DNA from: Paraconiothyrium sp. Pb-2020 | Lineage: Eukaryota > Ascomycota > Dothideomycetes > Pleosporales > Didymosphaeriaceae | Assembly (NCBI GenBank): GCA_022419385.1 | Contig: JAJUBI010000002.1 | Span: 1,426,001-1,490,000, forward strand | Direction of reading: 5' to 3' | Length of the DNA: 64,000 nt | Shown: in pieces, positions 22,207 through 34,517 of the stretch | Layout: each line of letters opens with the position of its first letter | Numbering within the stretch: the first letter of the stretch is position 1 | The notes under the pieces: model-generated | The model's input: only the letters and a program-made list of their open reading frames with translations | Database searches by the model: none | What the model was told of the DNA's origin: nothing | Program-made: the position numbers and the translations under genes

Positions 22207-25200
22207 ATGTCTGTTTCTTTGTTTCCAGACCAGCTACCAGATACCCGAGGCCTCATTCGACGAGCGCACGAAGCGAAGAAGAGGACAGTACTTGTTAAGT
22301 CCTTCCTTGAGAAGGCATACTCCGCGCTCCGGGCGGAGGTATGGAATCTTCCCAGAGATGCCAGGGATCAAATACCGCCTTTCAACAGCGTATATGATCT
22401 GAGTGAGAGGCATGCGGCCTCTAAAATCCAGCGTGTGGAAGTCTCCAGCGCACTGTTAGTAATTGCTGAGCTGGTCAACTTCATCGGGTATGTACATACG
22501 ACGACCGAGCAGAGGTGGTAGTATATGCTAATCATTCGGATCTCAGCCACCATGAGCAGGACAATCGCAGTCTCGACACAACGGATGACCTCCTGGTCGG
22601 AACTGGTCTGGGCCAGCTGGCTGCTGCCGCCGTTGCTTGCGCGGCGAACATCATTGATTTACCAGACATTGCTGTAGAATCAGTGCGACTGGCGTTTCGC
22701 ACGGGAGCGGTAGTTGAGAACTTCTCAATTCCAGCTCGACGCGCTGGAGAATCGGATGCCAGCTGGAGCCTTGTGGTTCCAGGCTCTGCCGAACAAATTC
22801 AGACGGAGGTCCAGAGTCTGCAAGAAGCAGCGGTGAGTTCCAGAACGAACAGTGCAACATATCGGAACTGACGCGATCAGAATCTACCTGTCACCAGCCG
22901 TGCGTTTATCTCGACTACCAGTGAATCTGCAAGCACAATCAATGGAAACCCTGCACGCCTTGACTGGCTCAAGCGAAGCTCCAAGATCTTCCAAGCTGCT
23001 GGTATACAAGAGCTTGAAAGTGTGGGCGTATGGCACTCGGCCGACATCTACAGTGATGAGCAAGTATCCGAAGTCACCATATCCCGGTCCGAGGCTTTGA
23101 ATCAGATTCCCGCCCCTAGAAGGACAACCATATCCGCAAGCTCTGGGAAGCACTCAGAAGCCACAACTGCAAGCGCCCTTTTCACAGAAACTGTCACAGA
23201 CATCCTTCGAAGACCTGTACAATGGTCTTCGATCACGAAAACTGTAGCCAGCGACTCGCTTCTCTCACAAGGTGCAACACTGGCCGGATTCGAGGCGTCA
23301 CAAGCGACAAGAAGCCTGCAAGCTGCGATCCAGTCTGAAGGCAAGTCAATTGCACTCCAGGATTTGGAGCAGTGGTCAACCGCCGACACTGGCTCAAAGC
23401 CTGTCCAGAATACCTCAAACATTGCTATCGTTGGAATGTCTGGTCGCTTCCCCGGTGCGGCTGACGTTGAAGCGCTTTGGGAGGTTTTGGTGCAGGGCAA
23501 GGACATGCACAAGAGAATACCCAAGGACCGTTTTGATCCCGAGACCCACCATGACCCGAACGGAAAGGTCAACAATACCAGTCACACCCCGTTTGGTGCT
23601 TTCATTGAGGAGCCCGGTCTGTTCGATGCCCGCTTTTTTCACATGTCTCCAACTGAAGCTACTCAAACCGATCCGATGCATCGCTTGGCTCTTGTTACCG
23701 CGTATGAGGCGCTTGAACAATCTGGTTTCGTACTCAACTCGACTCCGTCATCGCAGCAAGATCGTGTTGGTACTTTCTATGGGCAGACATCTGACGATTG
23801 GCGTGAGGTTAACGCAGCTCAAAATATTGGGACATATTTCATTCCCGGAGGCGTACGAGCGTTTGCGCCTGGGCGTATCAGCTACTACTTCAATTTCCGT
23901 GGCCCTAGCTACAGTGTCGATACTGCTTGCTCTTCTAGCATGGCGGCCATTCAGATCGCATGCTCGTCTTTGAGGTCCGGCGAGTGTGATACTGCGATTG
24001 CAGGAGGAGCCAACATTCTCACTGCGCCTGATATCTTTGCCGGTCTCAGTCGCGGTCAGTTCCTTTCCAAGACAGGCTCATGCAAGACCTGGGACAGCAA
24101 GGCGGATGGTTACTGCCGAGCTGATGGCGTTGGGTCAGTCGTGTTGAAACGATTGGACGACGCTATTAACGACAAAAACAATATTCTTGGTGTTATTCTA
24201 GGTACTGCCACTAACCACTCCGCTGACGCCATCTCTATCACCCACCCTCACGCTGGAAACCAGGCCTACCTCTACCAAAGCGTCCTCCATGAGGCGGGTG
24301 TCAACCCCCTAGACGTCAGCTACGTCGAGATGCATGGTACCGGAACTCAGGCCGGAGATATGGCCGAAATCGGCTCAGTCACGACCGTCTTTGCGCCCGA
24401 ACATGCTCGTGGCTCCGATCCTGAAAATGTCTTGCATATCGGAGCCGTCAAATCAAACATCGGCCACGGTGAAGCTGCGGCTGGTATTGGAGCACTCATT
24501 AAAGTGCTTCTCATGTTGCAGAAGAACACCATTCCCAAGCACGTTGGCATCAAGCACGAAATCAACCCTGGTTTCCCCGACCTAGTCGTCCGCAACATCA
24601 AGGTGCCCTTCGAGAACACTCCTTACCCAAGGCCTGAGGGTAAGGACCGGACTGTGTTCTTGAACAACTTCAGTGCAGCTGGTGGCAACACTGCTATGCT
24701 CATCCGAGACGGACCTGCCCGGACGAAGTCTCCGGGTACAGACCCACGCAAGTCTTTGCCTTTCGTCACCTCAGCCAAGTCGCTCTCCTCGCTCTCACGA
24801 CAGGCCAAGACGCTCGCTGCAGTCGCTGGCAATACCTCGGCCGACGACTTCGCAAGCTTGTCCTACACACTGACCGCGCGCCGTATGCACCACAACTACC
24901 GCATTGGTGTTACTGCGTCTAGCCTGGATGAATTGAAGATGCTTCTGTTGGCGAAGGCGGACGAAGGCAACTTTTCGCCCGTGCCCTCGGCTACTCCTAA
25001 GACAGCTTTCGTCTTCACTGGCCAAGGAGCATACTATGCTGGTCTCGGTAAGACTCTCCTTGAACAATCCAAGATCTTCCGGTCCACGATCCTCCACCTT
25101 GACCAGCTCGCACAAGTCCAAGGCTTCGGCTCCTTCCTTCCTGCGCTTAACGGCACTCCTACAGAGCAATTGACTGCCCTCGCGACTCAACTTGCTTTGG

Positions 25201-28200
25201 TGTCTGTGCAGATTGCCTTGCTGAAGTTATGGAACTCATGGGGCGTCAAGCCTTCCACTGTCACCGGTCACAGCCTCGGAGAGTATGCCGCTCTCTATGC
25301 TGCAGGTGTTTTGACGATGGAGGATACCATCTACCTCGTTGGTGCCCGAGCCCGCCTTCTCCTGGAGAAGTGCACTGAGAACACCCACGCTATGTTGGTT
25401 GTCAAGGGGTCACAATCGGATGTTGAGGCCACTCTGCAAGGATCCCAGTATGAGATTGCTTGCTTGAATTCGCCTAGCGAGACGGTCGTTGCCGGTGCCG
25501 TGAAGCAGATCGACTCTGCTATCGCGACTTTGACCAAGAATGGAATCAAGACCACTCGTCTCAACCTCCCGTACGCGTTCCACTCTGCTCAGGTTGAGCC
25601 TATCCTCGACACCTTCGAGGATCTCGCCAGCGGTGTTGTGTTCAGTGCTCCCACCATCCCTGTCATCTCCCCGCTACTCGGTGAGGTCGTTGAGGACCAG
25701 GGTGTGTTTAATGCTTCATATCTTTGCCGCCATGCTAGGGAAACTGTCAACTTCGTCGAAGCTCTTGAGACTGCCAAACACGAAGGTTTTGTTGGTGAAA
25801 AGACTATCTTTGTTGAAGTAGGACCTCATCCTATCTGCTCTGGCATGGTCAAGAACATCTTCTCGCCATCCATCAGCACCGTTGGCTCTCTCAACAAGAG
25901 CGAAGATTCTTGGAAAAGCCTCTCCAAGTCTCTCGTCTCTCTTCACACAGCGGGTGTGCCTGTCGATTTCGGCGAGTTCCACCGTGACTTTGACGCCGCT
26001 CACCAGCTGCTTAACCTGCCGACGTACAGCTTTGACAACAAGAACTACTGGATTCAGTATGTGAACGACTGGTGCTTGCACAAGGTTGAGCCACGCACGA
26101 CTGTTCAGAAGATCGAGAACGTACAGCCCGTTGCTCCTGCTCGATCCAAGCTTTCGACTAGTTCAGTCCACAGGATCGTTTCTGAAAGCTACGATGGCCC
26201 TATCGGAAAGATTGTGACCGAGAGCGACATCAGCGACCCGGTCTTTCGTGCTGCTCTATCTGGTCACCAGGTCAACAATACCAGCCTTTGCCCCTCTTCC
26301 ATCTACGCTGATATGGCACTTACGCTTGGTGACTATGCTTGGAAGGAAATTTATCCTGGAACCGCTGTTCCTGGCGTCAGCTGCAACGACATGGAGGTCT
26401 TCAAACCTCTTATTCTCAAGAATCAGGCAGAAGGTCGCATTCTAGAAGTCACTGCCAATGTAGACTTGACCAAGGGTGAGGCTAAGCTCCGATTCCAGAG
26501 CATCGACACCAACGCCAACAACCAGATTACCCTACACGCCAACTGTGTCGTCACTTACGAGGATCCCGCAGCATGGACCAATAGTTGGAACTCGATCTCT
26601 TACCTCCTCGAGGGCCGCATTGACACTCTCAAGGAGAGGTTGGCCAAGAATCAGGCAGACAAGATGTCTCGTGGCCTTGCCTACAGGCTGTTCTCCACCT
26701 TCGTCGACTACAAGGCTCCTTTCCAAGGTATGGAAGAAGTCATCATCGACGGAGCCAACTTCGAAGGTACCTCGACCGTCAAATTCCAGACCACCGAGAA
26801 GGATGGCAACTACCACGTCAGTCCCTTTTGGATCGACAGTCTTGCGCACTTGGGTGGTTTCATCCTGAACGGTACTACTGCTATTGACACCGGCAAGTTT
26901 GTGCATATCTCTCACGGCTGGAAAGCCATCAAGTTTGCAGAGCCGCTCTCCAAGGACAAGACTTACAATGCCTACGTGAAGATGCAGCAGACTGGTGAGG
27001 CTAATGTCATCGCGGGTGACGTCTACTTCTTCGAAAGTGGAAAGATCATCGGTGTATGTGCTGGTCTCAAATTCCAGCGTATCCCTCGTACCGTGCTCAA
27101 CACCTTTCTACCGCCTCAAGGTGTATCCGCCACCGCCACCAAGCCTATCGCTGCCGCCACTCCTAAAATTGTTACTGCGCCTCGGCCGGTTGTTGCTGCT
27201 CCTAGACCAATTGTCGCGGTCCCGGTCGCTGTGACCACCAAGCCAGCTCCCGCTGCCGTTGATGCTAGAAAGTTGAACAAGGCCATTACAGCCAAGCTCG
27301 TCAAATCCGCTGCTCCATCCGCCTCTGCTTCTAGCATCATCTCTAAAGTTATGGATGTCATCTCTGCTGAATCTGAACTTCCCCAGGAAGAACTCGGCGA
27401 TGACTGCGAGTTCTCAAGCTTGGGAATCGACTCTCTGCTCTCTCTCCAAATTCTTGGTAAGCTCCGCGAGGCTGCTGACCTTGACCTTCCCGCGCACGTG
27501 TTTACGGACTGTGAAACCATCGGAGAGCTTAAAGCCTACCTGAACAAGACATATGCTAGCGAAGGTGCTGCCTCGGACGAAGAGCCTGTACTAGTCAGTG
27601 ACGATGACTCGTCCACTGGTGAAGCTACGCCTGCTTCTGTTGCTACCCCAGCCGACTTCGAGCTAGTCAATGCACCCTCTGCTGAAGGCGATCTGCTCCA
27701 GCTCTTCCGCGAGACCATCTCCGAACAGATGGGTGTCCCTCTTGAGGAGGTCGTCGGCTCGAATGACCTTTTGTCCCTTGGTATCGACTCGCTCATGAAT
27801 CTGACGCTATGCGGTGTCCTCAGAGAGAAGACTGAAATCGAGCTTGACGCCGACTTCTTCCTGACTCACTCTTCCGTCGACGCCATCGCTGAGTTCCTGA
27901 CTCCCAAAAAAGAAGCCCCGAAGCCTGCTAAAGAAGCACCGAAGAAGTCATCAAGCAAGACAAGCTCTAAGACTACTTCTTCCGGACCCGCCCGCCGCGC
28001 TGTTTCTATTCTCATGCAGGGAAAGCCGCGTACCGCCACTAAGACCCTCTTTCTACTCCCTGATGGCTCCGGGTCCGCTACATCCTACGCCAGTATCCCC
28101 GCGATCGACTCCTCCGTCGCTGTTTTCGGCCTGAACTGCCCATACATGACCTCTCCCACGGAGTGGACCAACGGCATCTCCGGCGTCGCTGGTATGTATC

Positions 28201-28843
28201 TCGAAGAAGTCCGCCGTCGCCAGCCTCAGGGTCCCTACCACCTTGGAGGCTGGTCTGCAGGTGGCGTCATCGCCTACGAAATGACGCTCCAACTCCTCGC
28301 CGCCGGCGAAAAGGTCTCCTCCCTAGTCCTCCTTGACTCCCCATGCCCCATCGATATCGAGCCACTCCCCTCCCGCCTCCATGACTTCTTTGCCGAAATT
28401 GGGCTGATTGGCAGCGACGATGGCGCGAAGATCCCGGACTGGCTGCTTCCGCACTTCAGCTCGAGCATCAAGGCACTCGATGAGTACAAGCCTCAGCCCG
28501 TGCCCGCTTCTGCGGCGGCCCGCGCCCCGAAGGTATTGGCAATCTGGGCGAGGCACGGGGTGTGTAGGTATCCTGACTCTCCGCGCCCGGAGGTTAGGGG
28601 TGACGAGAGCAAGAGTATGAAGTGGTTGCTGAACAATAGAACGGACTTTGGGCCGAATGGGTGGGATAGGTTGTTGGCGGACAGCACGTTCACGTTTGAG
28701 AAGGTCGATGGGAACCATTTCACGCTTATGAAGGCTAAGGACCAAGTATGTTGCACCCCTTTTCACTATTAAGCTGTTGAAGTACTCTATCTAACATTTT
28801 CCAGTTGCAAGTTATGGCCGATGCGATCAAGACTTTTGTCTAA
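22207..28843 (+). CDS. Non-reducing polyketide synthase (SAT-KS-AT-PT-ACP-ACP-TE)
   Basis: Four exons (22207-22487, 22547-22832, 22881-28745, 28805-28843) give 2156 aa. The last exon adds only twelve residues. Domain order with visible active sites: SAT (1 to about 340), where the GxCxG motif reads GTGLG (112-116) and so lacks the Cys, although a His remains at about 241; KS from about 369 with VDTACSSS (Cys539), HGTGT (His674) and NIGHGE (His717); AT from about 900 with GHSLGEY (Ser987); PT with His1318 (SGHQVNN) and Asp1508 (WIDSL); ACP1 LGIDSL (Ser1707); ACP2 LGIDSL (Ser1826); TE/Claisen cyclase GGWSAGG (Ser1981), Asp2008 and His2135. An Ala/Pro/Val linker precedes ACP1 and a Lys/Ser linker precedes TE. 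KS wording and dual ACPs match wA/PksP/THN-synthase-type enzymes, which make naphthopyrones or tetrahydroxynaphthalene from malonyl-CoA. Chain length cannot be read here. It is the core of the cluster. Confidence 0.96.
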
Positions 28844-29880
28844 GCCAGCTCTTAGGGAAAGAGGTGTGTACGATGAAATGAGGGTTGGTGGAGTGTTGTG
28901 ATACCTTAGTGTGCTTGGACGCATGGACTAAATTGTACAGCCTGAGTGGATTGGCGCATTAAATGTGCGAAAAGGGGAAAATGTTCCCTTCATTTGAGTC
29001 TGCGACATTGGTGTTTTGGTGTATAGGACTTGCTAGACAATTTACAATTCTTCTTTCTTTGGATACAGGCTCTTTTGAGCTCGGATGGACGCTGCCTTTC
29101 CAGCATACTAGATGGCACGCCCGACAAAATCTGAGTGGCGCATGTATGTGATATTGCAGCATTTTGCAATTCTCAAGCTGTGGTGCGGTGGTGCTATGGA
29201 GAATATGCGTGGGTACTCGATTGACGGAGGCCTATGATTGTAATATTGATGCGCACGTCAATTGCTTTAGAACCTATCGATAGGGTGAAACCCGTGATGT
29301 CATGAACTAGTTCACTAGCTTCTTAGCAAAGTCTTCACTTCTACTCTTTAGTTCTGTAAGAATCCACAAATGCATGACCTGACCCCTTAGCATGATGGCT
29401 TAACCAGTCAGTGTCGTAACAAAGCAACAGTTTGACTTTGATAACGGCATCGTCGCATGGACGCTATACAGCTCCCTCTTCATCATCATAATGCCAATCG
29501 TCCAGTTCTTTACTGGCGGTGGGTCCGTCTTTTGTCTACTTCTTACTATGGCTTGCCTCATTCCTTCCTCAGTCGCGGACTAGTGGTCTGTGCCTCGGAT
29601 AATATTTGCAGCTTCTCCATTGCTCGACCGGTATTTCAATCACCGGATGTCATCTGAGCACTGCGACTATGCACAGTTCGTGGCAAATAGCAACGATGAA
29701 GCGTTGAACGTAAGACTACTATGGCTAAGCTTAGGTATGCAAGGGTCATAGCGAATACTTACTGTTGACTTGAATGCTCAGGTATCTTAGCATATGTTTG
29801 CTAAAGGTGCCATTCGGAACAATCTCCTAACCTGGTTTCCGCATCGCAAAGATATATAAGATCTTCTTTCCTTTTCTTGT
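28844..29880. other. Intergenic region right of the PKS
   Basis: About 1 kb. Open frames are short and random-looking, and no gene is supported. It probably marks the right edge of the cluster. Confidence 0.5.
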
Positions 29881-30426
29881 TCATCGAGCCAGACCTATCA
29901 TGTACGCTGCGTATACGCCTGCTTCGGGTTCCGCAGTGGACCGAGTAGACATATCTCCAAACATCCGACCGGCATCGTAGTTAGGTGTGAGTGGGCTGAC
30001 AAGGTGCACTGGGTGCTCTTGCGGATGCTCCGGCTCGGTCATGGTATGCCTCTCGAGCACTTCCGCGTCTTCCATCTCATGCCTCGGCTCTGAATCGCCC
30101 AACTCGCAAAGCGGCGTTCCTACCAGCTCGGCCATTTTCTTTTCCTTCGACTGCAACTCGTCTGGCCCATCTACATCTTTTCCTGCATTCTTTTTCGGCG
30201 AATTCTTCCGACGTCGCCTTTTTTGTCGCTTTAAGTAGAAATGTACTGATACCGAGCAGACCACGAAGAGAATTAGGACAAGCGAGATAATGAGCATCAT
30301 CTCGCCCGCTTGAACGACGGAGGGCGAAGACATAGGGTTGCTCGATGCGGAATGTGTGGGTGCAGCATGGTCCGGCTGCGTAGGCGGCTGCGGAGCCCCA
30401 TTCTGATCCAGTGGTCGCGGTGCCAT
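29881..30426 (-). CDS. Single-pass membrane protein, unknown function
   Basis: Intronless frame of 181 aa. Residues 1-40 are Pro/Ser-rich and without charge clusters. One hydrophobic segment (MLIISLVLILFVVCSVSV) spans about 43-62, and a strongly basic stop-transfer stretch (KRQKRRRRK) follows, so the C-terminus should be cytoplasmic. The tail is Glu/Pro-rich with AELVGTPLCELGD, a pattern seen in small fungal single-pass proteins. There is no cleavable signal peptide. I recognise no named family. Codon pattern and topology make it more likely real than chance, but there is no homology support. No neighbour suggests a role. Confidence 0.5.
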   Translation of the reverse strand: MAPRPLDQNGAPQPPTQPDHAAPTHSASSNPMSSPSVVQAGEMMLIISLVLILFVVCSVSVHFYLKRQKRRRRKNSPKKNAGKDVDGPDELQSKEKKMAELVGTPLCELGDSEPRHEMEDAEVLERHTMTEPEHPQEHPVHLVSPLTPNYDAGRMFGDMSTRSTAEPEAGVYAAYMIGLAR

Positions 30427-32959
30427 CGTCGCTGTCGTGGAACGGTATCACGGTCGAGCGCTCGTCACCGATATGCGGAATACATTCGTCGTTCACGGCA
30501 ATGTCGATATTGTGGAGTAAGTGGGTCGGCCGTTCAGTCGTTCGTTTCTAGCGTTGAGGTCGTCGAACAGCCTCCAACGCCAGCAAGCAGGTTCCGAGGA
30601 GGAGAGAGCCACACCTGAACGCCTCCAGAGCGACCGCAAGCCCTCAAGTACGGACGCCATGGCTAGCGGCCGAGTTCAAGGGATACGAGCTGAGCGTGCA
30701 GCCACGGCGTCGAAAACGGAAGTCGGTTGGTTCAGGAACAGGGTACCAAACCCGTCAGGATGGGTTGGACAGGGGCACTTTGGCTAGGCGAACGAATCTG
30801 GGAGGATGGACGGCGACCACTGAAGATCAGGCAAGAGTCTGTGCGGGTTGGTGCGAACAGGGCAAGAGACGGGCGCTGCATGGGGCCAGAACTCTGAATC
30901 TAATTACTGTCTGGGAACGCGAATGCCGAAATGACCCTCAACGTGGATCCGAGCATCGAAAAATGCCTGAATACCTCTAGATACATGACCCTCTTATCGC
31001 ACTTGAAGTGCTCCACAGATAATACCCACATTTACATCGGACTACCACGCGCATACCACACACCAGGTAGTTAGCACGCAATTCCCCGCAGCCACCAAGC
31101 CCCACAAGGTCCACAAGCAAGTTTGGCGCAGCTTCACTCACCTCAAACATGCCACGCGATAGTGATGCGGATTGTATTTTTCCTTCCTCTCAGAGCCCAT
31201 TGTCCGGCCCGGCTCCAGCAAGTGCCGTACCAATGCTACGGCGCCGGAACGGGAAGGAGAGATGAACCCCGGCCCTGGGCATGAGCAGGGACTGCGTGCG
31301 AGATATCGAATGATTGGCGGTCCCAATCGATCCTGCACAACCATATATGAACAGGTCTGAGCTCCTTGGGCGGATAAACCTTGGTGAAGGGTTCCTGGTC
31401 CGAACAATATGAAAGGAGAACATTAGAACTCTGTCCAACTATATCGGAGCGCTGAGTATGAAGCTCGTACAGCTGTCGATGCTCAGCGTGTTGGCTTCAA
31501 ATGTAATGTATGTCTTGTATGTTCCTTATCACAATCAGACAGGGTTAATGGGTTATGAGGGCACCTACATAGTCATGTTTCTGACTTAGGTGCATCACGA
31601 TTGTACTCATATCGCAAGCTCTAGGCTTTCGCAGTGCCTCCTCAGAGGGGAAGGTCAAGTGTTTAAGTCTTGGGGTCATGTGTTTCCGTATCTCCAAGGG
31701 TAAGCGATGTCAAGGTACGGTCCGCCAGCCTCCTCAGCATTGACACCCCCACAAACCACGAACCCGGCAGGATCGTCATAATAGTGGTAATATTCAAACA
31801 GATCTTTGATGAGGAGGCTCTTGTAGCTTTATGCATGTGGTGAAAGGGCCAATACTGCAGGTGGAGATGGTCCATGTAACTTTTCGTGGCTCAAAGGTGG
31901 GTTGCCCTGTATTCCAGCCCTTGTAGCAGTTTCGCTTTCGCTTTCGGTCGCCTGTGCAGAGCTAGTGCGCAAAGCGCCATCGTCGGGCCACCCGTTCGTC
32001 GTGAAAGCCTCGAACACATTAGTCCGGTCGTATCTACTCAAGGCATTTGGACCAAAGGGTCTTTGTATCATCCGTCGAGCTCAGTCGAGCTCGGAACATT
32101 TTTGCTCCGCCACCGGACAGCCCTGCAATTGGACACGAGCCAATGGCCTGTTCATTCTCCCGCGTCCGAGGCTCCGCGGAGCTGAAATAGAAGCAGCTAA
32201 CTCTATAGAGTCGATCGGTCCGTCTACTACGTTACGAGGACTGCAGTCATTGTACGGTCACGATACCAGTGCGCTCGAACCTTCCTGCGGATCTAACTTC
32301 CTGAACAGAGGCGCTGTCTTAATTGACCATCCGAAGTCACTCGTCTCTGCGCAATGTTCGTGACATCCACCTCTGGGGTATAACTTGACTTGCATTGCTC
32401 TTGGGTATATGGCCCAGTACAGTCGTACTTGTGACCTAGCCAGCATTGGATTTGCTCGAAATCTACAACCATGTCATCATCATGATCTGTGGAGTAGTGG
32501 CTTGTGGAGCAGTGGCCGTTAATATTAGGATCACGATGAGGCCCGAACTGCAATACGTGGGCTCTAAACTTTGTAACTGCCTAGCGAGATCTAGCAGTGC
32601 CGGAAATCCATGATTTGTGATACGTGAGGCAGCGGCAATAACTACTCTATGGCATCCTCCCGCTAAATTTCGGACGTTCGTTCAAAAGCATTGTCCAGGT
32701 TGGTGAACCTGTCGTGCTTGCGAATCAAGAGTGGCGTATTAAAGTGCGAGTAATCCTCGAAACGCTAGCTGAAAAGGTGCGGACAACTCCAGAACACTGA
32801 CTATCCAGTCTCAGTCATCGGGGTCGCTGTTCCAGCCTAATCGTCTAGAGGGTTACTTTTACTACGAAAGGAAGATATAGGGCTCGCATCTCCAAGCTTG
32901 TGGATCATCTTCGCAACTGCGAAGACAGCAAAAAAGAGTCAACTCTTAGAGCACTATGT
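30427..32959. other. Gene-poor stretch
   Basis: About 2.5 kb with only short conflicting frames. The longest, 31902-32363, has no ATG and was rejected. No transposon or RNA gene is recognised. Confidence 0.5.
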
Positions 32960-33045
32960 TCTCCGCTCCCAGAATCGAACTAGGGACCTTTCGATTACAA
33001 TTGCTATTACAGTCGAACGTGATAAACCAACTACACCAAGCGGAG
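32960..33045 (-). tRNA. tRNA-Tyr(GTA) with 11-nt intron
   Basis: On the minus strand the cloverleaf closes: acceptor CTCCGCT with AGCGGAG, D-arm GTG with CAC, anticodon stem TTCGA with TCGAA, T-arm CCTAG/CTGGG around TTCGATT. The anticodon loop is CTGTAA, then an 11-nt insertion, then A, so the anticodon is GTA with an intron at the usual 37/38 position, as eukaryotic tRNA-Tyr genes have. Discriminator base is A. Confidence 0.93.
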
Positions 33046-33687
33046 GAATACGCTTACTAAGCGTGCTTGATGGAACCCATGTCAATTGTACAGCATATAT
33101 CCCCTATTGAAGACAACGCGACAGAAGTGTATACAGCCGCGCACCGGCTGAATGCGATCTCTCGAAGTAGAACCTGCTAGCGGCGTATCCTGTTAGCGGA
33201 ATTTCTCCACCTTTTATCCACAGATGAGCTGGGATCCGCGAACTCTTAGCGCAACGGAACACTGAGGCCCTATGGGGGCATGTGCTTAAACCTATTCCAA
33301 TAGCAAGGAATGTCAAGCATTTTGTAAAGCTCTGATCTCTCGTTTTGGTGATGCTTGTATGCTATGGTTCATGGATTTGAGAGAAACGCGCCGCTGGAGG
33401 ATGTGCTCCAAACAGTCACAATGGTCATGTAAGATACAGCATCCCTTCATGCGCTGTCACAACCCTTCATAGACCAGGCTACTACATTTCGTTTTTGAAC
33501 AATCTAGGAGCGATTGAACGAGTAGCGAACTACTGCCCACCCCGCATGTAAAATTCTGTAGTGGAGACTAGCGCAGAGTCAAACGAGCATCTCCACACTA
33601 TACCACCACCATCGCATGTCCTTCTTCCAAAGCCAAATTTTGATATATACTTTTTAATACTTCAAGATTAGTCATCGAATTGAGCTC
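33046..33687. other. Gap between tRNA genes
   Basis: About 640 bases. No gene or repeat is seen. Confidence 0.5.
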
Positions 33688-33824
33688 GGGCTTGTGGTTT
33701 AGGGGTATAATGTAAGCGCCACACTCCTCCAACCTTCTCGCACACAACTAACAGTCAATAGGTTCGCTTCGCATTATCCAAATGTGTCTGCGAAAGGTCC
33801 TGGGTTCGATTCCCAGCAAGTCCA
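33688..33824 (+). tRNA. tRNA-Ala(CGC) with a 37/38 intron and an extra 50-nt GT-AG insertion
   Basis: Acceptor GGGCTTG pairs with CAAGTCC, with a G3-U70 wobble (33690 and 33821) and discriminator A73, the identity marks of tRNA-Ala. The T-arm is CTGGG-TTCGATT-CCCAG. The anticodon stem TTCGC/GCGAA encloses TTCGCA, 15 extra bases (33774-33788) and T, giving anticodon CGC with a standard 37/38 intron. A second insertion of exactly 50 nt (33712-33761) sits between positions 25 and 26. It begins GTAAGC, contains ACTAAC 11 bases from its end and ends AATAG, like the spliceosomal introns of nearby genes. Without both insertions the tRNA is 72 nt and well formed, with good A and B boxes. A pseudogene is the main alternative. 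Confidence 0.82.
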
Positions 33825-34517
33825 ATCCTTTTTGCGTGCGTTTGTGAAGCTGTAATTGCGTCTTGCAAACCACTGCGCCGATTTTTGGGACATCTCAATT
33901 ATCACGCGCATGTCTTGTAAGTATTTGCTTCTCCTGTAGTGCAGGGAATCTGTGATGTCTTTTTATTCCTCATGCACCGTAGCTAAACCGCGGTGTTGCT
34001 GTCAAACCCTCTTTAAGGATGTTCTCGGACCTGTGCAAGCTCAGCGTGACTTTCCCAAGTATACCTTCAGCTTCCTGATTAATCAACACTACGCTAGTAT
34101 AAATCCAAGCTCACGTTCAGCATTAGGACCTATCGCCAGTAACATTTATACTCAGCAAATCTGTCTCTTTGTGTGCGCATCGTGGCGTATAGAGATTCGA
34201 AGTGTTTCTTCTTCCTTTTCACGCCCTTTCGTCCAGGTCGTACCATCACTCGCTCATTTTCAATGAATATATCGCACATAGCGTTCTAATAATTTTCGAT
34301 GCGAAAAAATGGAAAGACATGAACACTCGTGGCGAGACATCATGACCGCGTGAGACTTGAACAAAACAAATGCCTTACGATCATTCTAAGTGATCTTCGT
34401 TTATCGATCCATCCAGTCAGCGTTTCCATATTTTCTTAGACCCGACTATCTTCTTAGCGTTCTCATCTACGCCGGAGCCTGGTGGTTCACCTGTACAGAA
34501 CCCAAGCTCAAACTTCA
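33825..34517. other. Gap upstream of the RidA-like gene's end
   Basis: About 690 bases. No supportable gene. Confidence 0.5.

Noticed and set aside
22207..28843. Calling the PKS the DHN-melanin synthase of this fungus
   Set aside because: The domain layout fits, but the AflR-like regulator, acyltransferase, flavin oxidases and altered dehydratase do not match a melanin locus.
31902..32363. Possible secreted protein (PCIPALVAVSLSLSVACA start)
   Set aside because: The frame begins with TTG and has no ATG; no splice site supplies one, and there is no family pattern.
33688..33824. Reading this tRNA as Pro because of its D- and T-arm similarity
   Set aside because: The anticodon loop gives CGC, and G3-U70 with A73 are alanine identity elements.
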